A DNA stretch of 64,000 bases. Origin: Daucus carota subsp. sativus. Taxonomy: Eukaryota > Streptophyta > Magnoliopsida > Apiales > Apiaceae. The position numbers and the translations under genes were made by a program. Location of the stretch: the NCBI RefSeq assembly GCF_001625215.2, contig NC_030381.2:43646689-43710688 (forward strand), given 5' to 3'. Below, piece after piece: positions 23,029-35,198 of the stretch (its first letter is position 1; each line of letters opens with the position of its first letter). The notes beneath the pieces were generated by a model. The model was not told the origin of the DNA. It saw only the letters and a program-made list of their open reading frames with translations, and did not search any database.

Positions 23029-24460
23029 ATGGCAATTAGCATAACTTCATCTTCCTCCGTAATTGTGTTGGTGGTTATGATTATGTGTTGCGAAGTTCTG
23101 TGCAGTCCCAACCCTCAATGTGACCCTGATTATCCAGATGAAGGGCCTCCAATATATGAAAGAGATGTAGAACTCTTGCAGTTTGCAGAAAATCTGGAAC
23201 ACCTGGAGGCTGATTATTTTCTGTGGGGTGCTTTTGGCTATGGTCTAGACAAATTTGCACCAGATTTAGTTGGTGGAGGCCCTCCTCCCATCGGTGCTCA
23301 GAGAGCGAATCTTGACAATCAAACTCAGAGTATTATCGGTGAATTTGGACTCCAAGAGGTTGGCCATTTAAGGTATGACAAATCACGACGAATTAGTTTG
23401 ACAGACATTTTGATAGACATTTAAGTTTACGATTTTCTTTATTTATCTGTCACACACAGTTTGGTATATGAACTACTACACTATTGTTTTAGCTTGTAAT
23501 TATCATTTAAATTCTTTTAAGGGCTTTGAAGAGCACAGTTGGAGGGTTTCCTAGGCCTCTACTGGATTTAAGTAAATCGAACTTTGCAAAGATAATGGAC
23601 AGTGCATTCGGACGTAAACTCGACCCGCCATTCGACCCCTACGCAAATAGCATCAATTATTTGCTTGCTTCTTATGTGGTGCCGTACGTTGGACTCAATG
23701 GTTACAAAGGTTCAAATCGTTTTATCAGGGGATATGTATCCAAAGATGTAAGTGCACTCCTTATATGTTTCTTCCTTCGCATGCCACCATTTATTTATCA
23801 TACAAAAACATTTTATTTCCATCAGCTGCAAAGGTACTCTGTCAAAAAGCTGTGATACTGGTTTTAGTAATTTATATTACTGTGATTTTTAGTACCCTGT
23901 CTGTAATTACAAATTGCTGTTACTCGTCAAATTTTAGACGAGTAACAGCAATTTGTTACGAGTTAGAACTTAGAAGCAATTTATACGTGATACCATCGAT
24001 CATCCCTTAATTGCAGAGCATCATGTGTCTGCGCACATCTATAAACACATTATGTGACTAAAACCGCGTATTTTATCAGCTTTTGTCAGGACTGTTGGGA
24101 GTTGAAGCCGGCCAAGATGCTGTAATTCGCCATCATCTCTACGAGCGTGGGGAACAGCTTGTGCACCCCTACAACATTACTGTAACAGAATTTACCAACA
24201 GGATTTCAGAATTAAGGAATAATTTGGGAATGTGTGGTATCAAAGATGAAGGTGTATTTGTGCCACCGGAACTGGGAGCAGAAATGCGTACCTCTAGCAA
24301 TGTTTTATCTGCAGATCGTAACTCTCTGTCTTACCCAAGAACTCCGAAAGAGATACTGAGAATCGTGTATGGCACTGGCAATGAGAGTGTTCCGGGCGGA
24401 TTTTTTCCTCGGGGAGCAAATGGCAAAATCGCATTGCAGTATCTCAAACATCAGGATTGA
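23029..24460 (+). CDS. Desiccation-related PCC13-62-like protein (ferritin-fold, secreted), 316 aa
   Basis: Member of the plant PCC13-62 desiccation-related family, which has a ferritin-like fold; the biochemical role is not settled. Exons 23029-23372, 23522-23747 and 24080-24460 join in frame to 316 codons plus stop, close to the family's usual length. A signal peptide (about 1-25, VIVLVVMIMCCEVLCS) predicts secretion. Family motifs are clear: DVELLQFAENLEHLEADYFL, GGGPPPIGAQRANLD, EFGLQEVGHLRA, GGFPRPLLDLS, LLGVEAGQDAVIRHHLYERG and FPRGANGKIALQYL. The conserved Glu/His residues of the helices (EN.EHLEADYF, QEVGH) look intact. ORFs reading past exons 1 and 2 are intron read-through. Confidence 0.93.
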
Positions 24461-25642
24461 ATTGTATGCTATTAATAGTCTGAAAATAAGTTGGCAGTCT
24501 TTAATATTTGAATTTTAAACAAAAGAAGTTCGTATGGTATAGATTGTGAACACAAACATAATATTAAAATTATAATCTGCATCTCTGGTTTCCAGACTTG
24601 CAAGTTACAACTTGATCCAAATCAAGTTAAACAAGTTATAAAATTATATTTTATATCCAGTTTAAAATACGTGCTAAACAGTGCTGCTAACACATGGATG
24701 AGACCGGGGGAGAGTATAATCTATATGTCTAATACTCACACTGTATGTTCCCGCTGCAAAAGAGGGTCGTTTTAGAAATACACAGTCAAGAACATAATTC
24801 AGTTGTTTAATAGCAAGTTTGTCATTCGAGAATTATGAACTCATAATCTTGTGAGCAACTATTTGACAATGTGAAGAATCCCAACCAATTAATCTTCTCA
24901 ATTTGGATAGGCACCATATTATAAAATGAGAAATATATATATTTATTTTCAATATATCAAATACTATAGCAACAGAAAATATAAAAGAGAGACAAGGTAG
25001 GAAGAGTTTACAATGAATTCTGGAGCATCTACTTGCTTGCACCTAAAAAGAGGAATTATATTTAGTCTTCTCGGCTATATAGACAATTAGACATAATGAA
25101 TCCGGATAATTATTTAAACTAGCTTGCTGATGCATGTAGCGAAGAACAAGGGGAAAAATATTTTGACACTATTGTTTCGGATTGTATTCATTTTATTTAG
25201 CACTTTGATCATTTGCTGGTTAAATTTGTGTATGTGTTTTCGAATTATGTGACCTCACTTGCTAGCAAGAGCTGCCTATTCTTTGTTAGAGAAAGTGGAG
25301 TGATGCTGATCAATTGAATATATCAATGCTACATATATTAGGAAATCTTATAAATCATAACTCATGAGTGATGCTGATGCAACGTAATGAAAAACTTTGG
25401 TAAACTAAAATATAATGGGCCCTAAATCAATTGGGCTTAAGATGCGGCCCGTGACTCAAGAGTCACCACGGAATTAAACGTAAACAGCCCGCAATTTATT
25501 TAGCCCAAATCAGAAAAACCGGGACTTCCTTTTTCTGGCTTTCCCGCCACCAGGACTCGCGGGCGTGCATACATGAAAAGCATATGAAATTGGTTGGAGT
25601 ACAAAAAATGAGAATATAGAAAGACAAAACAGAGCGAAAAAG
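24461..25642. other. Spacer and RAD9 promoter region
   Basis: Contains the 3'UTR of the PCC13-62-like gene and, near the right end, the RAD9 promoter and 5'UTR. Nothing else recognised; short ORFs on the minus strand overlap the RAD9 leader and are not supported. Confidence 0.45.
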
Positions 25643-28600
25643 ATGGAGTTTAATGTAAGCGGAAATGCACTCAAGACATTGGCAAGGTCGATCACGTGCC
25701 TGGCACGCATCGGCAACGAACTCGCTATTCAAGCTTCTCCGTCTCTGGTAACAATCTTCTATTTTCTACTTTTATTGCTTTTTATTTTTCTATTTTTTAC
25801 TTCACTAATTCACAGCATTTTGACTTGTATCGTTGTTCATTTATTTGATTATGTGTTCAGTTTTTTCAACTTTTTGGAAATTTTAGGGTTTTTGGTTTCA
25901 ATTGACTTGAAGTGTTGTTAATTAGGGTTGTATTTGGGATGTTATTATTATTGTTATTATCGGAGGGAATATTTTACCAGGACTTGATGTTGTTCAGTGA
26001 AATACTACATATTTTCTAAGTTTAGCTGCCACTGGAATTGCGAATTGTTGTGAATTTAACTTCTTTAGTGTATTAATGGGATTTTTTTTGATGCAATTGG
26101 AACTGATGTTCCTCACTAGTACTGTTTGGCGGTGTCAACTGCTCGATACTGTGTTGTATACCAACTCGTCTTTATTGAGAACCAGTCCAACTAAAGTTAG
26201 GAGGATCGGTCTCAACATGGTATCAGAGTTAACTCGCGGGAGACTCGGGTTCGACTCCCTTTACAGAATTCTATCTGTGTTGCCTTCTCTTACATAAAAA
26301 CTATTTTTGTGTTTTGATTATTTCTGTTTATTGTTTATTAGAATGTTAATAAATTATAAGGTGAGTTTCTGCTTAAAAGTTAGCACATATTTTCTGGGTG
26401 TAACTTATAGAATCTTCTCAGACCAGGATGCCACAATTTCGTATTAGGAGAAAGTGTTGAGTTAATAGTCTTCTTAAAAACCTGAGCAACGGAACTGGAT
26501 CTGCAGATTTGCTTTGGTTGAGCTTCCTCGAGGATGTTAATTATTTAACCCTTTTGTTTGCAGCTGACATTTCACAGTCTTAACTCATCACGGTCTGCCT
26601 ATCAATCTATCTCACTGAAGCCAGATTTCTTTGATGCCTACATAATTCCTGGTGGTGCTCAGATTCAATGCAGTGTGCTGTTGAAGGTACTATTTAGTTT
26701 CTACAGATGACCTATAGAAATTGCTCGACAGTTACACTTTACATTGATGCACACAGGCTATTTGTTCTGTTCTTCGGACGCCAATTGCAAGTATTGACCA
26801 TTTAAGAGTGCACTTGCCAAGTCCTGATGCATCAAAATTACAGTGGACATTGGACTGCAATAACGGTAATTTACATTTTTGGGTTTCTCCTCTTCTACTT
26901 TCCACTTAATCTACATGTCAAAATATCTTCAACATGAAAATTCTACAGTTAGGGATGCACCTGTCTGTTCTTGCATAGCCACGTTTTTAGTACTGCAATC
27001 ATAATAAATCATGTACAACCATATTATCTAGGTAAAATAGTATTTATTTGGTATTGTAATATTTCAGAAAAATTTGTCTTTCCATCATGTCTGACGCATA
27101 AATTACAACCTAGCCATCAGAAGTTCTTCTAGATCTGCTTTAAGTTTACATCATGGGTCCATTCAATCCATTCATGCCTGATAACTACTTTAGATCTTAA
27201 ACTTCTGAGGAGATGTTGCTAGAATCGTAGTATGTATTACACTGCATATGGTAATTATCTTACACAAGTATTTTTTACCTTTATGAGGTTGGTAACCAAT
27301 TTGTGGTCACTTTGCAGGTTTAAGGAAAGCCTATTGGATTACTTGCAATGTTGAACCTGACATACAACATCTATCTCTAGATAGGAATAAGCTTCCTAGC
27401 AGCTTTGTTGTTAGGCCTCGTGATCTCAACAGATTATTAGCTAATTTTCAGTCAACCCTTCAGGAGATTACAATCTTTGCAACTGAGCCAACTTCTGTGC
27501 CTGCTGATGCCGCAAGTGAAATTGGGGGGAAAGCTGTTGAACTTAGAAGTTACATAGACCCAAGCAAAGGTTGATAGTTGATTATTCTTATATTGCACCT
27601 TTTTCTTTCAGATTTCTGTCATAGTGGTGTTTTCATCTTCAACATTTTTATTGTAGATAATGATTCATCACTACACACACAACTGTGGATAGATCCTTCT
27701 GAAGAGTTTATGCAGTACAATCACACTGGTAACCCTGTTGATGTGACATTTGGTGTGAAGGAACTGAAGGTAGTTATCTATAGTTCAGACATGTCTGTCT
27801 ACAATAAAATTTAGGTCTCGTGTACAGTTAAGTTATGATACATTTATCCAACTTATTCTTAGTTTTCATGCACTATTTCATTACGTTTCAATTTGCAGGC
27901 CTTTCTCTCTTTCTGTGAGGGATGTGAAGTTGATATTCACTTGTACTTTGAGAAAGCTGGCGAGTAAGATGATTTTGATTAAACCATGTAATATTGTTTG
28001 ATTTTAGGTGCTTTCTTCCTTTGCCTTGTGTTGACTTGCTTTTCTGTCAAATATTGGATGACGCGTCTTTTATAATTTTGAGTTATCAGCTAGCCCAGAA
28101 AAGTCATGCATCAATGTTAGTCCCATTAAGAATATGGGATCAGTGTCTGAAAATGGCTGTTAGAGTGTTATACTCTCTTAAACATACGGTCATCTGTCTA
28201 ACTTAATTTTTTCTATTAGTTTAGAAACATTAGAAATTTTGTGCTGACTTACTAACTGCATTATGAAGTTTTTTAAGTGGCTCAGGTAGACTTGTTAAGC
28301 CTTCTAGTTATGTTGTTGGAAAAATATTGTTTCGACTAACTGTTCACCTGATTTGGATCAGACAAATACAAGATAATTTGTGACATTCTATTAAAAGAAA
28401 AAACTGAACCCTTGCATGTTAGATGTGCTTGAAAAATTTTACATATCAGGTGTCCAATAACTACGGCAGTTCGTAACATCATTCTTCCAATTTGACTTTT
28501 AGGAGCTTTTTTTTCCTTAGTTCCACAAATATGGTGGTAAATAATATTTATCATACAGGCCCATTCTTATGGCACCAAAATTTGGCCTAGATGATGGCTC

Positions 28601-29411
28601 CACTTCAAATTTTGATGCTACACTAGTACTTGCGACAATGCTTGTTTCTCAACTCCAAGAAAGGACAGACACAGGGCCACCACCAGCTGAAGCTACAACA
28701 AATGATGAATCTCATCAAGGAGTTGGATCAATGCGACAAGAGAAAACAAGGGGGAATGTTTCTGAGCATCCATCTGATCACACAAGAATTTGGTCTGAAC
28801 TTTCAGGTGATTGTTTCTTGAGTTTCTTTGTTACTAGTAAAATCGTAAACAAAGTCTTAGTGTTTCAAGTTCGATTTTGAAATAGCAAGTGGCATCAGAG
28901 GTGGTACTGGTGCCGAACAAAGAGACGCTCAAGTGGAAAGAAATCCTAATACAAATCAACGAGAAGATATCCATAGAATTAGTGAATTGCATATTGCCAG
29001 AGATGCTTCGGGTAAAGGAAATGTGCCAAATGGTAAATAAATTCTGTCCTATTTTTTACTTTTTTCTGTTCTTTCCTAGTGTAGATATGTTTAGCGTTAT
29101 TGTGATGATTATTCCTGAAGGCTGTTGGATAGACCCGGCAATTTTTCATACGACACGAAAATTTAGTGTTTGTGTTTGCATTTTGAGTACACAACACGAA
29201 AAATACACGAACACAAAGTACACGACCGAGATGTCGTGTTGATTTTGTGTTTACCCTTTGGGTACACGACACGACACGAGGTACACGAAATAAATATAAT
29301 TTTATAATTAAATATTAATATTTAATTATAAATATGTATATTTATAATAAATATATGTACTATTTCTTTTAAAATAATGCATAGTTTATAATATTGTATG
29401 TATAAATGATT

Positions 29412-29448
<37 letters not shown>

Positions 29449-30548
29449 CATATAATTTTGTAAATTTTTTGCCTAGAAATATAATATTTACATTAATTTA
29501 TATATTTACTTATATTTATATTTAAATTTGATTTTACACGAAACACGACACGAGAACGACATGGAAACGGAGGTACACGACATGAAAATACACGAACGCT
29601 AAACGGGTCGGTTTTGTGTTTGGTCTTTGAGTACATGACACGAAAAGGTACCCGACACGAAAGTACACGATCCGAACGAATTGCCAGGTCTACTGTTGGA
29701 TAGCTAGACTTCCAAAATACTGTAAATTTCTGTTAAATCTTAGGTAAGGAGCAAGAAACACCAGCTATTGTAGAGGTGAGCATGTGATTTTCAATACTGT
29801 AAATGAAATAAACAATGGTAGAATATTACTACTATGCAACGCGACTTGTGCCATTATCATGCTGCACTAGGATGAGACGTAATGGATAGATTTATTCTCA
29901 ATCTTTAATTCTAAACTCTGGGATAGCATCTTCCTACATTACATTGCAGTATTGCACAAAAAGTGAGCACATTTACTTGACCAAGAACTTCACAGTGAAC
30001 AAGTTTGCATCTCATGCTAATGATGGTAAGGTATTAAACTAAACTACAAATGGTTCATTAGTTATAATATCGCCAAGATGTCGTGGCTTATAATCTAAAT
30101 TGTTGTATATGGCTTTGTGATTTATGCTCATTGAGTGTTAAAGTAGTAACAGCCAAATCCAGGTACAACTAATTGACCCGGAGTATAACTTAACTCCTCT
30201 GCTTATTAACATGCGTATATTCAACCTTATACAATCATAGTGGCAGTCTGTACCCGTTTGTTTTATGGGTACACAATCAATGTCATGACCATATTCTTTT
30301 CATAAGTGTTATTTTTACTAGGTCTAGAATAACTAAGAAACTGATTACAGATAAACAAATTAGATTGTCTTAAGCTTACATCGGCATTTATCTTTTAACA
30401 TTTTCCTTCAGGCAGAGCTGAAACCAATAATCCCGGTTTTTCACAACACCATCCTAGTAACTGGGTTGATGCTGATGAGGATGATGATGAAGGTGACGAG
30501 CCTGATCTGTGTATCCAATCCACACCACCATATTGTGAAGAAAGATAA
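25643..30548 (+). CDS. RAD9: RAD9-like cell-cycle checkpoint protein, 11 exons, about 468 aa
   Basis: Subunit of the RAD9-RAD1-HUS1 (9-1-1) clamp, a PCNA-like ring loaded at DNA damage to start checkpoint signalling in the nucleus. Exons: 25643-25747, 26564-26686, 26757-26865, 27318-27569, 27657-27769, 27899-27963, 28559-28806, 28886-29032, 29744-29775, 29950-30025 and 30412-30548; phases agree throughout. The end of exon 8 could instead be near 29010. The N-terminus MEFNVSGNALKTLARSI and the following LARIGNELAIQA and LKPDFFDAYI are the RAD9 clamp fold. GHTGNPVDVTFGVKELKAFLSFCEG-like text (exons 5-6) is the second clamp domain; the C-terminal third is hydrophilic and probably disordered, ending acidic (DADEDDDEGDEPD). 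Intron 1 holds tRNA-like/retroelement text and intron 8 a hAT element; neither disturbs a splice site. Confidence 0.9.
26218..26262 (+). mobile_element. Retroelement footprint (tRNA-primer-site-like / SINE-like) in RAD9 intron 1
   Basis: TGGTATCAGAG at 26218-26228 matches the usual primer-binding site of plant LTR retrotransposons primed by initiator tRNA-Met. A little downstream, GGGTTCGACTCCC matches an RNA polymerase III B box. Either an LTR/TRIM remnant or a tRNA-derived SINE would explain this; I cannot define ends. Confidence 0.4.
29130..29692. mobile_element. hAT-type element in RAD9 intron 8, 563 bp
   Basis: Inverted ends TAGACCCGGCAATT and AATTGCCAGGTCTA, with the perfect 8-bp duplication CTGTTGGA at 29122-29129 and 29693-29700. 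The subterminal regions repeat ACACGACACGAAA; the centre is AT-rich with an (AT)n run at about 29417-29447. No transposase. The insertion is in sense-neutral intron sequence. Confidence 0.92.
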
Positions 30549-32155
30549 CCATTATAAATTGTCATACATTTACTGCAACAGAGCGACTGTTCCGTGTGTG
30601 CTCATTGTGTAAGTGTTGCAATTCAATTTAACATTTTTCTGCTTAGTTTTAGAAGGCCAACTTTCTATGTTAATACTTCATGATTGTTTAGCAGACTGAC
30701 AATGTTCAGAACAGGTATGTCTAAATCTCAAACGAAATTTCATTGGGAACAGATAATTGGTTGGCAACTAAATGGAAAATAGATATATTAGCTATCAAAT
30801 ATAGAACTGTAACTTGTATACAGTCACAGGCAAGAGTGTAGATCCACCTTTTTGTGTTATGCCATAATTGCTGAGTTGGTTTGTGGTGGGATATAGAAGC
30901 AACTTCCAATTTGCTGGAATTGATTGGGTTTGATGAAATGTCTTGCATCAAGGTGCACTGTAGGGTTTAGATGCGGTGATTAGCTCTATTATATCTCTAT
31001 TCCAATCTGATATATCTGGGAGCCATATTACTAAGAATCATAATTTTTATCAGAACAAAAAGCTGTTCAGAAACGTTCAAGGGTTGCAGATGCATTAATC
31101 TTGAGTGCTGACCTTGTGTAATAGGTTATATTTTATGAGGCTAAACTTTAATTATGTGACTAATGAGTTTGTTTTTAAGGTTTTGTTACAGTTAAGATAT
31201 AATAGTTACAGTGTTTCTGGTCTGAGAGGAGCAACAAAAGGTCGATTTCTGTTGAAGCAATTGTAGTGATAGCCGATGAAAGTTTGATATCGAAATAATA
31301 GTTGTTAATAGGGAATAGGAGCTGTCTTCAACTCTCTTTTATTCTTCTGTCAACCAAATAAGAAAGGTATATGCCATTATGCATATTACTAAAGTTTTGA
31401 TCTAGGGGGAGGTAGGGCATATCTTTAAAGTAAAATAAAGGTTACGACAACCAGAAATATGGCCAATCATAGTTAAATAATTGGTATGAAAGTTCTGTTC
31501 GTCCATCAAAGATGAAAAGTTGTCTTTTCTTATTGTGTTTGGTAGTAGAAAAGATAGTTTCTAGTGGCATTAAAGTGTTGAAATCAGAATTACCATCCAG
31601 AGTTTTTCAGCTAGCTTGCAGAATTTTGGTTTATAAACACTTCACGAAATGTAGGGTAAGGAGGTCGCTTTTTTCTTTTTTGCTCAATATGGTTTCTTTA
31701 CTGGCGAATGTTTTGAAATAAGTACCCTTCTCTGTCTAAATAGATTAATTCAATGTCTTAAGAAAATATTAAAACAATTCACAAATAAATAAATTATACT
31801 AGTATATGATTATGAGCAAGCACTAACATTCATTTTTTATTAAATTAATAAATTAATATTCTTATTTTTCAATAATAATGATAATCATCGACGTGAACAA
31901 AAATTTCTCCCAGCTAAGAAGAGTAACACTCATAAAATTAATATAAAATACGAAAACAAGGATGGTGATGATCGATTATTACTATTATTCAAGTGAAAAA
32001 CAGCTGGGAAAATGAGTTTGGGAACGCGCAAACACCGACCGTTTTAATAAACCTAGCCATCCCCTTCTCTTGCATTATTTAATTTTCCCCCAACGGCTAC
32101 GTGCGGGTTGTGTCGGCGCTCCCCCACTTTATTTCATTTTTTCTAACGCCGTTTA
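30549..32155. other. RAD9 3' flank and spacer
   Basis: RAD9 3'UTR followed by AT-rich text. Short ORFs at 30721-30951 (minus) and 31512-31721 (plus) show no family features. Confidence 0.45.
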
Positions 32156-32538
32156 GAGCATCTCCAAGAGCCTCCTTGTTGGCTCCTAAATATAATATAA
32201 AAAATGTGGCTCTTAGTAATTTAGGACAAAGTTAAGAGTGTAAACTCCAACAATACTCTCTACATCTCTTCTCTATTTCATATTTTATTCATATATTGGG
32301 CTCCACTATAACAAAAGAGAGGGAAAGATGGAGGTTGATTGGAGGGAAGGATTTTTTTTATTGTGAAAAAATAAGTTAGGAGCCATGTGGTGGCTCTTAA
32401 CTTTGAGGAGAGAGGAGAGAGAAACAAGAGGCTCTTAAGATTTAAGAGCCACTTAAGAGTCTTTTGGAGCAACATTTTGCTTCTCCCTCCTCAAATATCA
32501 AGTTAAGAGCCTAAATGAAGAGCCTCTTGGAGATGCTC
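32156..32538. mobile_element. PIF/Harbinger-like MITE (GAGCATCTCCAA ends), 383 bp
   Basis: Left end GAGCATCTCCAAGAGCC, right end GGCTCTTCAT...CTTGGAGATGCTC as its complement, flanked by TTA on both sides (32153-32155, 32539-32541). GAGCATCTCCAA is a widespread plant MITE terminus. A fragment of the same end lies at about 37871-37891. Confidence 0.8.
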
Positions 32539-32541
32539 TTA

Positions 32542-33155
32542 CGACTACCAAACAATCAATACTTGTGAGTGGGAGCCATGTAGTTAGTATCTCCATTCTC
32601 ATACAAACACTCACCGGTTTTTTTAATATTTCTATTTTTTATTTTGTGATTTTTTAGAAAACGAAACATTATTGTACAAAACATTATTATTTAAGTAATT
32701 TGAGAAAAGATATAATTAGATTAAGGGCGAATCTTGGGCAATGACAGATTTTGAATTGGTAATGCATTATACAGGTAAGAAAGAGAAAACGTGTTTCGGT
32801 TAACAGACATCAGACATGGGAAGCAAACCCTAGAAATTAATCTACTTTATTTTATTTATTAATACTATCAACAAAGATATACTAGTACTAATTTATTTAT
32901 TTATTTATTTATTAGGATACTCCAATGATGCCCTCCTCATCAAGTTGTTTCACCTAAACAAAGACAATCCAGTCAACTATCCGTTTCTGTCTTTTAGGTA
33001 CCAGTAGGCAGAGCTTATTCTCTATTTACCATCCTGCCCTTCGTTTCATTTTCTCAAAGCATCTTCAATCAAGGATTATGTGCTTTCGAAATACAGATTT
33101 TGATGGACCAATTTGGTTACCAAACTAATGACATGTATCATGGCTTAAACTCTAC
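32542..33155. other. Spacer, nothing recognised
   Basis: AT-rich, with ATTTATTTATTT runs near 32895-32913. No gene. Confidence 0.4.
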
Positions 33156-33157
33156 TA

Positions 33158-33405
33158 CCTCCGTTTCCAATTAGATGTCCATTTTAAAATAATCGCACAT
33201 TTTAAAAAAAATGGATGTTCACAAATTAATTGCATTACATGATCAAAATATGTGGAGTGAGATTGATCTAGGAAATATAAATAAGAGATATGTGGAGTAA
33301 AATTGACTTTGAAAATATGATTTTGCATTGAAAACTGAAGTGGACAGATAAATTTGAAACAAAATTGTGTTTTAAAAGTGAAAATGTAAATTGAAACGGA
33401 GGGAG
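33158..33405. mobile_element. Stowaway-like MITE
   Basis: CCTCCGTTTCCAATTAGATG on the left and GTAAATTGAAACGGAGGGAG on the right, with TA on both sides (33156-33157, 33406-33407). Length 248 bp, non-coding. Confidence 0.75.
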
Positions 33406-33638
33406 TACTAAAACTTAAGACCACCTCGGTATATGATTGTCATAAGAATTAACATATGCTGCAATATTATACTTAGGATTATTGGTATCTTACTGCCCTT
33501 AGGTTGTTTTGGGGTTTTTAGCCATTTTCAATTTTAAATTGAAATATGTCTGTTTATGTAATAACTTGAAAGCCGGCATAAAGTTAAAAAGATTTTAGAA
33601 ACTGACCTAAAATCATAAGTTAGTTTGAGATGCTTTAA

Positions 33639-33893
33639 GGTCGTTTGGGTGAGTTTAAAATAAGTACTTCTTTTTTTAAAATAAAACAAGTGAATTAGAA
33701 GTGAGAAGCAAGTTAAGACTTATAAATAATTAAAGTGTTTGGAAAATAAGTAGAAGTCGTGAGAGGAAAGCTAGCATTCCTAACTTTTTATAAGTGCTTC
33801 TCGACTTTTTACACGAATGGATCAAGAAAAATAGAAGCTAGTTTATTACGGAAAGAAGCACTTCTTTCCGGTTGCCGAACGGACACTTTGTCA
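33639..33893. mobile_element. MITE, CCGTTTGGG family, copy 3 (inverted)
   Basis: GGTCGTTTGGGTGAGTTTAAAATAAG at the left is the complement of the right ends of the copies at 6861-7111 and 46581-46829. The right end GCCGAACGGACAC is degenerate. The interior matches in reverse order (CTTATAAATAATTAAAGTG, AAGTGCTTCTCGACTTTTT). Confidence 0.65.
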
Positions 33894-34700
33894 ATGACTT
33901 AATTTTTTAAAATCATTTTTGATGAAAATTACGCATAAGATATAAGTTATGCATAAATTATTTTTATTTTGTTATTATATTTTTAATAGTTTATAAATTA
34001 TTAATAAGTCAAATCTACCCTTGAGCTCTCAACTTATCAAATGATTAGTTTTAGCTGAGTGGTTGACCGTTGATATGCATAGGATTCTATTATTATTAAT
34101 ATGAGTTGGACTATATTGACAATTAGATTTGTGAAAAAGATTTGAAAATACCTTTCGCGTACCTAACATTTTCCTTTCTTTTTCTTATCAACATCGACAC
34201 TATTTGGTCTGGGTCGTAATATTTTTTTAAGAACTTAATTGAATCAAATTTATTTTGATATGTTCTATTTGAACCAAATAAATGAATTACCTCAAAATTA
34301 GGATGGACCGAACTGAATTCTCACGGTTTGATAAGATTTTTAAATTATTGTGCAATTTTGTTCACGCATATTTAAGAGGAGTTTAATTCATGATTAATCA
34401 GTCTAACTAAGAGAAATTAAAATCACAAACTTGTGTGTTGGTATTTGGATTAATAATTTTACATGATAAACTCATTCCAAGTTGATGAATAAATATTTCG
34501 TTCATGTTAAAAAAATTAAAGAGAATAATATTTAAATGAAAAGATTGAAGTACAAGTATTTTATACAAAGGGCCATCCACGACAGCTCACAATAAAGATT
34601 AATGGCATTTCTGTAAAAATCAGCAACATCAATCCCATTTCACAACGCCCAAATTACTTATAACTTCTTGATCCTCTCTCTCCATACCATTACAGAACGA
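33894..34700. other. Spacer and RALF upstream region
   Basis: AT-rich; the proximal part serves as the RALF promoter. No clear TATA assignment. Confidence 0.4.
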
Positions 34701-34715
34701 AAGAAATAATCACAT

Positions 34716-34762
34716 ACACACTCTTTCTCTTTCTCTTTCTCGCTGTATCTCTCTCTCTCCCA
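34716..34762 (+). promoter_or_regulatory. CT-rich leader of the RALF gene
   Basis: A CTCTTTCTCTTTCTC-type pyrimidine tract lies 83-130 bp before the RALF start codon. Such Y patches/CT microsatellites are frequent in plant core promoters and 5'UTRs. Confidence 0.5.
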
Positions 34763-34844
34763 TCCCAAAGAGAGAAAAAGCAAACACACGCACGCACAAA
34801 ACAAATTCCGCTCTTCCCCTCACCCGAACTAATCAACCCATTAA

Positions 34845-35198
34845 ATGGCAGCCTCTTCAGGTGTTCTCGCATTGCTCGCTCTGTTCCTCCTCAACATTCT
34901 CATAATCCAAGCAAGTGGGTCCCCCCAGAACCCCATCGGCTGGATGCCCCCGAGATCCGGCTGCCGTGGGACCGTCGCGGAGTGCCTCTCCGGCGGCGAC
35001 GAAGACGCCGAGTTCCAGCTTGACTCAGAGTCAAACAGGCGCATATTAGCCACCAACAACTACATAAGCTACGGTGCGCTGCAGAGGAACAATGTACCAT
35101 GCTCGCAGCGCGGCGCATCTTACTATAACTGCAAACAAGGCGCTCAGGCCAATCCTTACAATCGTGGGTGCAGTGCCATCACTCGCTGCAGAAGCTAA
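34845..35198 (+). CDS. RALF-like secreted peptide precursor, 117 aa
   Basis: Rapid alkalinization factor precursor; the mature peptide is read in the apoplast by FERONIA-type (CrRLK1L) receptors and controls cell-wall expansion. Intronless. Signal peptide about 1-25 (LLALFLLNILIIQASGS), acidic propeptide, a dibasic subtilase (S1P) site RRIL at about residues 65-68, then a mature peptide with the YISY motif (ATNNYISYGALQRNNVPCS) and four cysteines in the usual spacing (CSQRGASYYNC, RGCSAITRC). Length and layout match RALF23/33-type precursors. The coding part is much richer in G+C than its surroundings, and overlapping minus-strand ORFs are shadows. No lesion visible. Confidence 0.95.
   Translation: MAASSGVLALLALFLLNILIIQASGSPQNPIGWMPPRSGCRGTVAECLSGGDEDAEFQLDSESNRRILATNNYISYGALQRNNVPCSQRGASYYNCKQGAQANPYNRGCSAITRCRS

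Noticed and set aside
26218-26262. Possible tRNA gene
   Set aside because: No complete cloverleaf; acceptor stem and anticodon arm are missing.
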